This document shows, piece by piece, positions 11,206-22,104 of a stretch of 64,000 nucleotides of DNA. The first letter of the stretch is position 1. Each line of letters opens with the position of its first letter. Origin of the DNA: Sclerodactyla briareus. Lineage: Eukaryota; Echinodermata; Holothuroidea; Dendrochirotida; Sclerodactylidae. The position numbers and the translations under genes were made by a program. The stretch spans positions 124,001 to 188,000 of the forward strand of contig JAODTK010003065.1 of assembly GCA_026419785.1 (NCBI GenBank). Reading direction: 5' to 3'. The notes beneath the pieces are model-generated. The model worked only from the letters and a program-made list of their open reading frames with translations. It had not been told where the DNA came from and did no database searches.

Positions 11206-12580
11206 ACAATTCATGAGATGAAAATTCGGGCAAAAAATTCATGGAAAATTGAGAAGAGAAAAAAGGTAAAGTGGAGAAAATGCCTGAATTTTAAAACAAC
11301 ATTGAAAATTCGCGCGCGCTGGTACTTTCCGATGAGGGACTTGAAAAATAAGGCAAATTTTTCAACCCCCAACTTGGAAATGGTTCCGTACGGCTATGGC
11401 TTTCTCTCCGATCACACAGGGACGTTCGAGTAGGACCCGGGATTGCTGCGACAAAAACCGAAGCCAGAGTAGAAAAGGTAATACAAAAGATACCATATTT
11501 GTATGCCTAAATCATCTAAAGAATCACAATGGACAACTTTTTTGTTTGGCTTCTACTCAAATCACACAGTAGATGGTGCTATCGAGCGGGAAAGTGCCGT
11601 TTCCGGAGCGATCTAGAGGGTATGAAACGCTAAAGTTCCTTTGCACGCGTCCGCGCCAACCGATGTGCCCGCCGCTTAGCTGCGCCAATTGCATTCGATG
11701 TGCCCCCCCCCACTTTTCAAAACAGATCGCCCCATGCTGGGGGACCTGCTTGTATATTGCGTGACAGCCAGATTTGAGTGGTCATATAATCAAATACTAG
11801 ATAGATAGATAATGCGATGTGTTAGTGACACACTTGCCGCGCGAAGGGTCGAACCGAATGATTCTTATTTTTTTAAAGTATGAACTCGTGAAGAGGAAAA
11901 ATAAAATCACATTTTGAAATGACGTTTAGTATTTTCATGATTTCCAATGCATTTAGAAAAGTAATGGAGTCTATGTTGTCCCGTAATGCTGCCAGTTGGA
12001 ACAAAATATTCAGTTTTCCCTTCACTGGAGATGAAAATGATGAAAAAATTTTCTAATATCGATGTAGAACAGCACAACATTTATTATGAAGGAACCAGGA
12101 CAGTCCTTGAAATATTCAGAATTTGGTATGGATTTAGAGTTGCAATGGAGCGAATGTATAGTAACGGAGTACCTGGAATTTCCACTTTTTTTGATGAATG
12201 GAAGCTGGTCTTCACTTTGTAAAGAGTAATACCGATTGTAGACATAGTGGATAGAAGGATAAACAGAAATATAGCAAAATTCATCATTTTTTTTTGATTA
12301 TTATATCCGGTTGATTGAGTCGACCACTTCCTTTCAAGATCGGCGTACGATGAAATTAAAAGAGCAGTCCCTTTGACAGAAACGAACTTTCGCATTTTCA
12401 AAGTTGGTCAAAAAAATCAGATTGCCCTATTTGTCGACAAAAGAAAATAAACTACTGAGCGATGCAAACAAACCTTGTGACCTAACGAAATGGGAGTTTA
12501 TATATATACAGATTGAGGCAACGGGGGTTTCTGTGGGTAACAGCTAGAGTCACGGAAACCAAACGGGACCCAGAGGCGGT
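11206..12580. other. Non-coding stretch, no supported gene
   Basis: Contains the A/G-rich repeat copy just after the C tract and a short C9 tract near 11703. The ORFs at 11170-11433 and 11986-12222 are low-complexity or lack motifs. Confidence 0.45.
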
Positions 12581-12905
12581 ATAGTATGAAACCAAACGAT
12601 GACGAGATGGTAATTCATGAACAAGAGTAGAAGGAGTATGCAGTCATGCATTTGTATGTCTATGTGGTGTGTGTGTGTAGGTGTGTGTGTGTGCGTGATG
12701 TTCATTTGTAATGCTCTTATCTAGAACAATATCTATAAGCAACAAATGAATACATCAGTCATATTCGAACTTGGTGGTTAGCGTTATAGAGCGGATTACT
12801 CATAATTGTTTGAACCAGGTCTGAGGTAACAAGGTCAGCCAGAGGTCACCAAAGTATGGGGAAAGCTCGACAGTGTCGATAACTGTGCAACAACGGAAGT
12901 AGACT
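12581..12905. repeat. Outlying units of the ~140-bp AGGTCA-rich array
   Basis: Contains AAACCAAACGATGACGAGATGG near 12590, a GT microsatellite at about 12665-12695, and a segment with GGTCTGAGGTAACAAGGTCAGCCAGAGGTCACC ending in AACTGTGCAAC. All but the GT repeat match parts of the units at 13904-14440, so the array appears to have been split by the duplicated block at 12906-13461. Confidence 0.55.
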
Positions 12906-13461
12906 AATCATACTTTTTATACTAATCTTTCAACTATAACGATCAACAGTCCATTAACTTGTCTTTTCAGCAATTCCTTTCTCATAAGCTTCGTTGATTT
13001 GGGAGACATCAGTCACATCCCTCGACCCATCCACCTTCGTCGAGGCATTCCAAGTGTCGACTTTTCTCCCGTACGGACCTCTTAGTATGATCGAGTAGAT
13101 GGGAACTGGAAAACTACTGTCTTGTATATACGTGGTTACTCCTCATCAGCAGCGAGTTGTAGAAACAATCTACTGCCCCGCAACACTCACAAAAGCCCTA
13201 CCAGCAGACTTGAAGCTTATGGTCCGCTATTTTCAGCTAGTTGTCAAGAACTATCCAACTACCCCAGTGCTGTGTCTCCGACGTGTTGCCATGTAGATTC
13301 GGTAGGAGCACACTTGGATATTGCGTTAGAATTTTCTACCCACCCCCCCCCCCCACCTCGGGCGAGTAGCCGGAGTATCGAGCATGGGGGCCAGGATAGA
13401 GATAGATAGAAGATAGAAGAAGAGAGATAGTAGATAGGAAGATAGATAGATAGATAGATGT
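12906..13461 (+). repeat. Segmental duplication block C, copy 1
   Basis: Matches 14776-15417 over most of its length: the same order of a ~280-bp conserved body, a conserved peptide segment, a C tract (13343-13354 here), and a GATA repeat at the 3' edge (13400-13461). Differences are largely small insertions and deletions. Both copies encode nearly the same stretch, CPATLTKALPADLKLMVRYFQ-like, in one frame, which suggests descent from a coding mobile element. I cannot name the element; a retrotransposon gag-like origin is only a guess. Confidence 0.75.
13400..13461. repeat. GATA microsatellite, imperfect
   Basis: GATA-type tetranucleotide run with GAAG interruptions at the edge of duplication block C copy 1. 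The equivalent run in copy 2 is longer and purer. Confidence 0.85.
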
Positions 13462-13900
13462 TTCACGTGTATGACTGGAAACTCTCGACAGAAAGTCAGA
13501 GAAGTTGCTGAAACAGTGGTTTGCAGGAGCCTCGATTCCCAGGGCATGAGCAGTCGCAGCAGCAATGGACTCTTGAATTCAGGTACTGGATCTGTGGATT
13601 GAGATTTTGCGGAGACGATGTGTGTGGGCGATCACCATATGGTAGGACAATAGTTAATGTCAGATGGGATTAGATGAATTCTGTGTAAACAGACCTATGT
13701 ATTCGGTGAGGGGAAGAGTCGAAAAGACCGTGGGGTTGATTGTGCCAGGGGTAGAATAGTCGGGACATACGACCTCACCCGCAAGGGTCTTCTTTAACGT
13801 ACGAACTGGGGGTGTCACTAACAGGGATCACCACATCAAGCCACCACACCCTGGTAAAGGTCCCCTTTCTCAAAACTCATTATGATGATATTGTGAGCAT
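13462..13900. other. Unassigned spacer
   Basis: No gene or repeat recognised between block C copy 1 and the ~140-bp array. Confidence 0.4.
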
Positions 13901-14440
13901 GGAAACTGTTCAACCAAACGATGGAGAGAGATTATTCCTTGCACGAGTAGTTGCCGTGTGATGTAGAGGATCTTAGTGTTTTGGGTGAGATTGGAGATCA
14001 CCGACGGCCAACAGAGGTCAGAGCCTAAAAAGCTGGTAAGCACCTAACTGTGTAACAAAATGATGTAGAAAATTCATATGTGGCACGAGGGGGGTTGCTA
14101 TATTTGGAAATAGAGTTATCCCTACTGGTTTGGGCCAGGTCCAAGGTCACTTAAGGTCAACATAGATCAAAATATAAAAAAAACACTTGAGCATGAGAAC
14201 TGTGCAACCAAATGATGTAGAGAGAATATACTTGGCACGAAGGGTTTCAATGTGGGGTAAAGGAGTCATATTGTTTTTAGTGAGGTCCAAGATCACCAGA
14301 GGTAACAAGGTCCAAAATCTGAAAGTGTGAGCATTATAACTGGCGACTTAATGATGAACAAAGCTCATACTCGGCACGATGGGTTGTCATTCGTAGTTGA
14401 TGATCCTAATCGTTTTGTTCAGGTGGAAGGTCTACTCAAA
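13901..14440 (+). repeat. Tandem ~140-bp repeat array with AGGTCA half-sites
   Basis: Unit starts, judged from the AACTGTGYAACNAAATGATG motif, fall at about 13904, 14046, 14198 and 14338, giving periods of 142, 152 and 140. Each unit also has a TTGGCACGA-like motif and an AAGGTCACC/AGGTCAA cluster. TCCAAGGTCA occurs at 14140-14149, directly followed by TTAAGGTCAA. The units are well diverged from each other. There is no coding potential. AGGTCA is the half-site of nuclear receptors; whether it is used here is unknown. Confidence 0.75.
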
Positions 14441-14573
14441 TTCACAGTCCCATTTTAATTTAAATGCATGAACCAAAAACATCCCTTCAGTCGTTCAGTG
14501 GCGGGGCAAGGGAATCACTGAGCCCTTGGGTTCTTGTTATATATAGTAGGGTCCAAATAAGCGATATGTTGGA

Positions 14574-14782
14574 GATAATGTAACCCAGGCCACCAACTAT
14601 TGTTTGCATCAGGCCCCCATGGTAAAGGACTGCGAAAGTAAAGTCGATTGCAACCCAGTTCACTGGTTCAGGTCCCGGAATCCCAAGGGACTAGATTCTA
14701 AATTATTAACTACTATTAAAAACTACTAATGTTGCAAACAACATCGATTGGGGCTGATCTGGGGAAATCCCTCTGAATCATC
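14574..14782 (+). repeat. Segmental duplication block B, copy 1
   Basis: About 205 bp starting GATAATGTAACCCAGGCCAC and ending GGGGAAATCCCTCTGAATC. It recurs almost exactly at 15415-15622, so the order is B-C-B, with about 840 bp between B copies. Confidence 0.85.
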
Positions 14783-15344
14783 ATACTTTTATACTAATCT
14801 TTTCACTATAACGATCAACCTGTCCATTAACCTTATATCTTTCAGCAATTCCTTTCTCATAAGCTACGTTTGATTTGGGGAGACATCAGTCACATCCCTC
14901 GAAAAACCCATCACCTTCGTCGAGGCATTCCAAGTGTCGACTTTCTCACGTACTGCCTCTAGTATGATCGAGTACATGGGAACTGGAAAATACTGTTCTT
15001 GGATATACGCCCCCCCCCCCCCCCCCCCCCCCCCCCCCCTGGTTCCTCCTCACAGAATAGAGTTTGGAAACACTCTATGCCCTGCAGCACTCACAAAAGC
15101 CCTACCAGCAGACTTAAAGCTTAATGTCCGCTATTTTCAGCGTGGTCAAGAACTAACAACTACCCGTTGCTTGTGTCTCCGAGTGTTGCCAGTAGGATTC
15201 GTTAGGGAGCACCATGGATATGGCCGTCGTTAGGATTTTCTCAAGCCCCCCCCCCCCACCTCGGGGCAGTAGCCAGAGGTGATCGAAAGCATGGGGACCC
15301 GGATAAGAAGATGAGGAGTGATAGATAGATAGATAGATAGATAG

Positions 15345-15409
<65 letters not shown>

Positions 15410-15417
15410 CGATAGAT
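14776..15417 (+). repeat. Segmental duplication block C, copy 2
   Basis: Second copy of the block at 12906-13461. It has a C30 tract (15010-15039) not present at that point in copy 1, a C12 tract (15246-15257), and a longer GATA run (15322-15414). The embedded peptide reads CPAALTKALPADLKLNVRYFQ-like. The ORFs over the GATA run are repeat translations, not genes. Confidence 0.8.
15322..15414. repeat. GATA microsatellite
   Basis: More than twenty GATA units with one irregular unit, abutting duplication block B copy 2. Confidence 0.95.
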
Positions 15418-15622
15418 AATGTAACCCAGGCCACCAACTATTGTTTGCATCAGGCCCCCATGGTAAAGGACTGCGAAAGTAAAGTCGATTGCAACCAGTT
15501 CAGGTCCCGGAATCCCAAGGGACTATATTCCTTAAAAATTATTAACAACTACTATTAGAAACTACTAATGTTGCAAACAACATCGATCGGGGCTGATCTG
15601 GGGAAATCCCTCTGAATCCTCA
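15415..15622 (+). repeat. Segmental duplication block B, copy 2
   Basis: Near-identical to 14574-14782. The differences are mainly indels, such as a missing CACTGGTTC-like segment and an extra AAAATT. Confidence 0.85.
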
Positions 15623-18173
15623 TCTGTGGACGGCAAAGGTCTAAAGACCTATTAGTGTCCTTAAGGGGTTAATTCTTCTCGAAAGCCAAAATAAAAACTT
15701 TTCTACACAACCAACACGTTCTTCGAGCAGTGTAATAGCAGGTTTCAATTGTGATGTTCACGATGCCACAAAACATACTATTGCTCCTCATATTGACCGC
15801 TTTTATTTTCGCTATTTCGAGGTGGGCTGTTTTCAGAGGTGTTCTGGTACCCTACCCGGGCCTTGCTTACACATAGGGTGGATCTTGTTTGGTCTACTCG
15901 CTGAGAATGACTTCACGAGTATGGAATCGGGTTTAAACTAGCGGCTAGTTCTGTAAAATATACGTTGTGGAATTTGGTTTGCAGCCTATACTATACGTAT
16001 TATATATGGTATATTAATTTCTCCATAAAGGTACGCACAATATCGACTACACAATATGTCAACGTACGGACATATGACTTGATAGCTGCATATATCGATT
16101 ACATTATGTCGGTGATGCATTTTTTGGCTAACGTCAGATCTAGAAACTCGCACAAAATCTTATCTCCTCTTAGAATTGTCATCGGTGTATACCCGATGTA
16201 CCACTGTGTTTTTTCTATGTGTTACATGTACGGAGCGGGCACGGCTCCGTCCATTCTAATAATGTTAACTAGACTACTACCGGCAGCAAATATAGGTTGA
16301 AAGGTACATGGTACATGGTAATTGATGAACTAATACGTTAGGCGTTAGGGTACGCCAAGTCTCCATGCGCCATTTGCTTAATGGTGCTCCAACAAGGAGA
16401 CCTACTAAAAAAAACTCGCGAACTGCTTGAAGGATGACCTGTTCCTTATAATATTCATGGCTGACGAAGGTTAGGAACAAAAGTGGTTAGCTCTCAATAG
16501 AGTTTTATCTGTCGAACATAGTTATCAATATGTTGCTTATTCGACACTAGTATGCTTCCCCTCAACAGTTTCTCATAAATCATTTTTCCATCTCCAATCA
16601 TTCGCTGACGAGAATAATATATGTTCTCAGAATTTTCCATTGAATAAGCGTAGCGATCAGTTTTAAACTACACCTTGCACTGTCAGGTCATAACGCTTAG
16701 ATCCAAATACTGCATAAATGAATATGTTTATGGTTTCCGCGAAAATACGTACGAACGAACGAGTTACACATTTCCCACTGATCTCACACGAAGATGTGTA
16801 ACGTTCACACATTGTTGTATACTAGATATTTTGGCAGATTGGGTAATAGAAGAGGTAATCACTGAGCGGCTTTGAAGGGAACTCTCTGATACCGCAATGA
16901 TGTAATTCATGGAAGAATATGCTATGGTAAAAGATATCGAAAGCTCCTGGAAAAAAAGCAGGAGAGAACCGACATAAAATCACAAAAATGTACTCTGCAG
17001 TTATCGAATAAATCGTTAACATTGGATGTTCGATTTTTCCAGAGGAAAAAAGACTCAGATGTCTTTCATAAAAATAATGTAGTGCGACCGGAGATCAGAC
17101 TAACGAGTATACACTCTTTGAAAATGAGTTTTGTGCTAGTACTCCCATATGTATGCGTCATTTTCTCGGAGGCTACGCAAGACCAAAGAGTGGTCTATGA
17201 GTAGGTTCTTCGTTTGTTTGTTTCAACATGTGCACTTGTCTTGTAAATAGAAATACTTCCATAGCGATTTTTAGAGCAATACCGGTAGGTAATTTCCCAC
17301 TCGTGAACAAAATATGATTCGTCGATAGGCAATGCCCGAAACAATCCCACAACGTTACAATGAATACAATCATAGATGTTATATATTATGTAACGTCCGT
17401 GTGGTAGATAGGATTTCGACGTCTCGAATAGCGCCACCTATTGGATATAGTTCAGTCCTAAATAGCCGCACAGCATTTGAATGTTCTGGAATATTGATCA
17501 TGAAACTTGAAGTGCGCAGAGAACGGAAGTAAACGAAAGAGTAACGAAAAATCGATTGACACACCAGAAATGCCGAACATATCACATACGTTCACTTTTG
17601 GATTATCTGCTTTTCAAATGTACTATTCACGATGCAACGTTGCGAAATAGGATGATAAAAGACTCATTGGTCAAACTATTTTGAAGGTATGATGTCCCTA
17701 GGAGATGGGTTGCGGCTCGACAAATCAGCCGATATACCCGGATACACTGTTTGAGTAACGGATGACATTTAGACTTGAAGGCACAGGGGCAGGAAAGAGG
17801 TCATTATCAAATAATTGAACTCAATTGGTTTCGGTTTATTGTTCTCCCATTTGTTAATTATATCCTGCCACCTTCAATACTTGAAGGATTTTCACCTCGA
17901 TTGATGATGTTACTGCGGACAGGAAAAAGGGGGATAGACTCGCACAAAGCAGTACACTTAAAGAATATTCGGTACAAATACCATGGGCAATTTGTTTTAC
18001 CCAACCTGGGGAAAACAACATTTCTCAAAATGGGTAGAAGATCACTCAGGACTTAAGTGATATTCGCACCCATCATTAATTTAGAGTGTACCTTCATAGC
18101 AGAAAGATGGACGGAAGGGGAAGGATAATTTAATAATTTGTAGGCCACAACGGGGTCTGCCCGACGAAATTTT
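15623..18173. other. Non-coding stretch, no supported gene
   Basis: AT-rich sequence without recognisable domains. Short ORFs (for example 15965-16300 and 17775-18056) carry no motif and no paired splice sites. Confidence 0.45.
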
Positions 18174-18357
18174 CCGGGGTCCGAGTTCCGGGGGGCAAGG
18201 TTCCCGAGGTCGATGTCCGGGGTTCGGTGTTCCCCGTTTCCGTGTATGTTTTAATGACACCCGAATTTACGAGGTCGATGTTGCCAGGGTCCGATGTTCC
18301 CGGAGTCCGATGTTACCGAGGTCGATGTTCCAAGTCGATGTCCCGAGGTCGAGGATA
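18174..18357 (+). repeat. GC-rich ~17-18-bp minisatellite
   Basis: Degenerate units of the form GGTCCGATGTTCCCGGA and CGAGGTCGATGTTCC run through the interval, interrupted once around 18238-18265. The unit is CpG-rich and stands out from the AT-rich surroundings. Confidence 0.7.
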
Positions 18358-19116
18358 TCGAGCCTATGAATTTAGGTAATGATAAAAATATAAGGAGAAA
18401 ACGGGGGGGAAATCGAACAATTGGGAACACACGAACCTCGGGAACATTGACATATTCCCCGCCACAACGACACGAAGTCTATAATTTGGACGATGCTGGA
18501 CGAAAACATTGGTTCATGCTGCAATGCAAAGAAGATACATGACCATCTGTTAGAACCAAACTAGCGGGCGAGTTACTTGCTGTGCCTATCGAGGCTTCCA
18601 GCCACGGTCTGGCAAGATTCTCCCGGAATTACTCAACACGGGTTCATCTATACCTGTATACGGGTCCGCATAAAACACCTTGAACGTGTACATGTATAAA
18701 TACAGAACAGGTCATCCTGTGAAATGACATTATGGTGTTGTAAATTTTGTAGGTTAAATCATTGCTGATTCTGCCATGCTCGGATTATTAACGGTTTCCG
18801 CTATGGCAGCCAATTTGTTCTGATGCGCGCTTTCTGTTCAGCGAAGATCTTTCATATGTACTCCTCTACATTGACTCTCTCGACGGGTCCTACGAGTCCT
18901 ACGGCGAAAAAAAGAAGAAATTTGCCGATTACAGGCTGGTCCCATCAATCGTAGACCTATTGGTTACTGGTATACAGCGCAATTAGTCGTAGAGTAGGTT
19001 ACGCAGGGCAGATTCATGGGTAATGTTGAACAACACATCGGTGTATTATTAGAATTTCCAAGTACAATATATGGAACCGCGTTTGTTGCGAGCGCTCGAT
19101 AAACACAGTGGCGTGA
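18358..19116. other. Non-coding stretch, no supported gene
   Basis: No repeat or gene recognised. Confidence 0.4.
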
Positions 19117-19170
19117 CCAAGCGGGGGGGGGGGGGGCACGTGCCCGCCCCCCTCGAAAACCTTCGTTTCG
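19117..19170. repeat. G-tract/C-tract foldback
   Basis: GTGGCGTGACCAAGC, then G14, then CACGTGCCCGCCCCCC. The G tract can pair with the following C tract around CACGTG. Same style as 8977-9098. Confidence 0.7.
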
Positions 19171-20842
19171 CCGCCCCCCATCCCTCCTCAAATGAGATTT
19201 GGGATTTTCAGAAAAAAATTCTGTCGTCAGTATTCAACTACACTTCGATATAGATCTGGCGAAACAAAAAAAATTATCACAAGAAAGCCAGTAAAAGGAC
19301 CAAATTCGCCTCGAATGCGCGAAAAAGTGAACAAATTTCGTCGCTTCGTGCGTGCACTCGTGGTGGATTTCGTCCGTTTCCCTCCCGAAATTTTCCGAAT
19401 TTCTGCCTCATTGGCCCCCTAGCTGTACCCGAGAGGTAAAATTATACAAACAACAGTTCATTGACTTCGAAAACTACAATTAAACTCTTTTTGATTACTA
19501 AACCTTCACCCTCCGGCGTTTCATCCTCCTCGACCACACGCGTTTGAACTGCAGTAGCCTAGGCATCAGGGACTGCTGGATTTTCACGCATATTTTCTGC
19601 AGGTAACTGCTACTCGGAAGTTCCTGCTCTCTCGGGAATGAAGTCATATCATGGTTGGGACATTAGAGCTGAAGCTAAGCTGAATGCTCCAATTTTAGGT
19701 GAGATCCTGTTTTATTCATTTTTTCAAATGTGCCGGAAAACCCGGAAAATTATGCGCGCTTCGCGCGCCCTGGTTGACAAAGTATGGAGCACTGCAATTG
19801 TTTAAATTTTGGCCAAAATGTTTGGCCAAAAACACAAAAGGTCGGTGCAGCGGCAGCGATTAAGACCAAGTCTAACAAAATTTTACACGATTACAAAAAA
19901 TTGTGATCACAAAACCCAGTTTGAAGCTTGGTATACGCAACCTGGGGAAACGCCCGGGGAAGGTCATTACCGGCAATCTTGGGGAGGGGGGGGGGGGCTT
20001 GCCAACACCGATTTTTTTTTTTTCTTTTACGCTCTGCGCCTACCTAAGGTGGCGCTCCGCTTAGATAGTATCCTTGTGCCCAATGAAAAAATGTATGTGC
20101 CCCCTCTGTCCCCCCAGCATATGTCCGGCGACGCCACTGATAACAACTCAACGTTGGGGTTGATAACAAACGCATTTTACAGTCTGAAAAAGATGGGGCT
20201 GGTGCTATCCTATTGGATATATAATTCGCATTTTCTCTCATCCGGTGCTGGGGTGCTACGCACTGTTGTTTCATCCAACGGTGTGCATGTGATAAGGGTA
20301 CGGAAACTCTGCCTCGATTCGCTAATAAACAGTGGAGGCTCTCTCGAATATCAATCGAATACGTACTCAAAACATAGCGGATACTGTAGCTATCGAGCTA
20401 TCGAAAGTATTCAAACTTAGATTAGTGTGTATAATCCAGCACTAGTGAAAATATCAATAGTTGTGCTTTCATTGTGCAACTCACAGCGATTCCCTGTTAA
20501 TGACACAGATAACGGTAACTTCCTAGAAACGGTAATTCAAACTACGGAAATGTCACTGCCATGAAAAATGGGGGAGGTCGCAACTCAATGTGATTCTTCT
20601 TGGGGGGCGGTTCTTGTCCTGCGAAATCATGCAGTAATCGCCCCCGCATGTTTTTTATTGTCTCTCTCTCTCTTTTGTCTTTCGTGAGTCATGGAGGTAA
20701 TGCACCCCTGACCTCGAGTGATTATATCCACTGTATTTTCCGACTTTCCGTAGGAAACCGCTAGCTAATGAGTGACGTCTAGGAGTGACGTCTGACTCCT
20801 GCAGGGGATCCATTCACCTGTACATTGTCTGTGGTCGGTCAG
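19171..20842. other. Non-coding stretch with one dispersed-repeat copy
   Basis: Copy 2 of the GGCGCTCCGCTTAGATAG family lies at 20050-20140. A GGGCGCGC-type palindrome (GCGCGCTTCGCGCGC) is near 19755. The 203-codon ORF at 19809-20420 runs through a G tract, a T tract and the dispersed repeat, and is not considered a gene. Confidence 0.5.
20050..20140 (+). repeat. Dispersed repeat, copy 2
   Basis: GGCGCTCCGCTTAGATAG head, then a C-rich core (CCCCCTCTGTCCCCCC), ending CGCCACTGAT. Matches the layout of 5917-6040 without its long C35 tract. Confidence 0.7.
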
Positions 20843-20980
20843 GCGTCCGTCCATTATCCACCCTATCATCCATCCATCCTCCTATTCATCTATCCATCCA
20901 ACCAGCATCCATCCATCCGTCCAATCAATCCATTTATTCATACACCCATATACATCCATGCACCCATCAATCTATTCTTC
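20843..20980. repeat. CATC-type microsatellite
   Basis: Imperfect tetranucleotide run (ATCC/ATCA units). Overlapping ORFs rich in His, Pro, Ser and Ile are translations of the repeat. Confidence 0.9.
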
Positions 20981-22104
20981 ATTCTTATTTTCAAACTAGT
21001 GCCTTCGAGTAAACGAGAATCCCACAGAAGGCGGTTTACCTCATTCACAAACTACATATTGTAGTAGGGAACTATTCAGTTCTTCATTGTTCACAAGAAG
21101 TATAACTAAAAGAACACCAGATAAACGAAAGTACACATAGTTCATTCTAGACAAAATCCTTCCTAAATTGCTGTTTACGAATCAACTATATCAAACTAAG
21201 AACCCAACATGCCTCTCAAGCTTCGAGTCACTCTTTGTCAAGGATCCCCAGAGAAATGTCAACCAGGGTCCACCTGAATAGGTGAATACGTCCCTTGTTC
21301 GCAAAGCTCCGATAGCCCACTGAAGTATGGCAATTCTGCGGAAATGAAAGTGGTGCCATCCAATTGTTCTGGGTTATTCATTCGCTGACTTCTGTCATGT
21401 TTGAAGTGATTTATGTTTCGTTTTTACCGCCAACCTGTTTCGGTGCGCGATTTCTGTTTAGCCTAACACATGTAGTTATGTTCATGTCTGCATAAGTCAT
21501 CATATGAATTCGATTAATATAGGTCAACCAACCAACACCTCGATGATAGTCTGAGATCGATCCTCAACAATGATAGTTTCGTCGCCATTTTTAAAAGCGT
21601 CTATTATCAATTCGGTGAATGCACACTGACCTATTTATATACTATTGTTATAATGTGAATGATCGTTATACGTCTTATGGCGACCTGGAACATATTCCTT
21701 CGATTATGGTTAATTATATATTTTGCGCCATCGTTTAATCCGACCAGTTGTAATAACCAACTTGATATGATTGTGTCGGAGGGCACTGCGGAAGAGCATA
21801 TCGGTGAAAACAGTTGCTATAGAATGTGTCCACAATTTTTGTAATTTCCCTGGCTAATGGTGTTCGCTATTTAAATGGGCTTGCCCTTCCATAACGGTAG
21901 CTGCCAAGTTTTGGGTTATAGAAGAAAAAAAACGAAATGGGACGTCCTCGAGGGGAAACATCTCACATAGCATTACGAATAAGACTTCTGACAACTCCGC
22001 TCAACTAGTTGAGTGTGGGCCCTTACTCAAAAGACGGAGACACATATTTGCAACGTTCTAGTTTGGTAGCCTATTTGAAGCAGGCGGCTGACTTTCACCT
22101 CTTA
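20981..22104. other. Non-coding stretch, no supported gene
   Basis: Nothing recognised. Confidence 0.4.

Noticed and set aside
13901-14440. CRISPR-like array
   Set aside because: Units are contiguous ~140-bp tandem repeats with diverged copies, not short repeats separated by unique spacers, and the window is eukaryotic.
19809-20420. 203-codon plus-strand ORF as a gene
   Set aside because: It passes through a G tract, a poly-T run (Phe5) and a dispersed non-coding repeat. The protein has no coherent domain.
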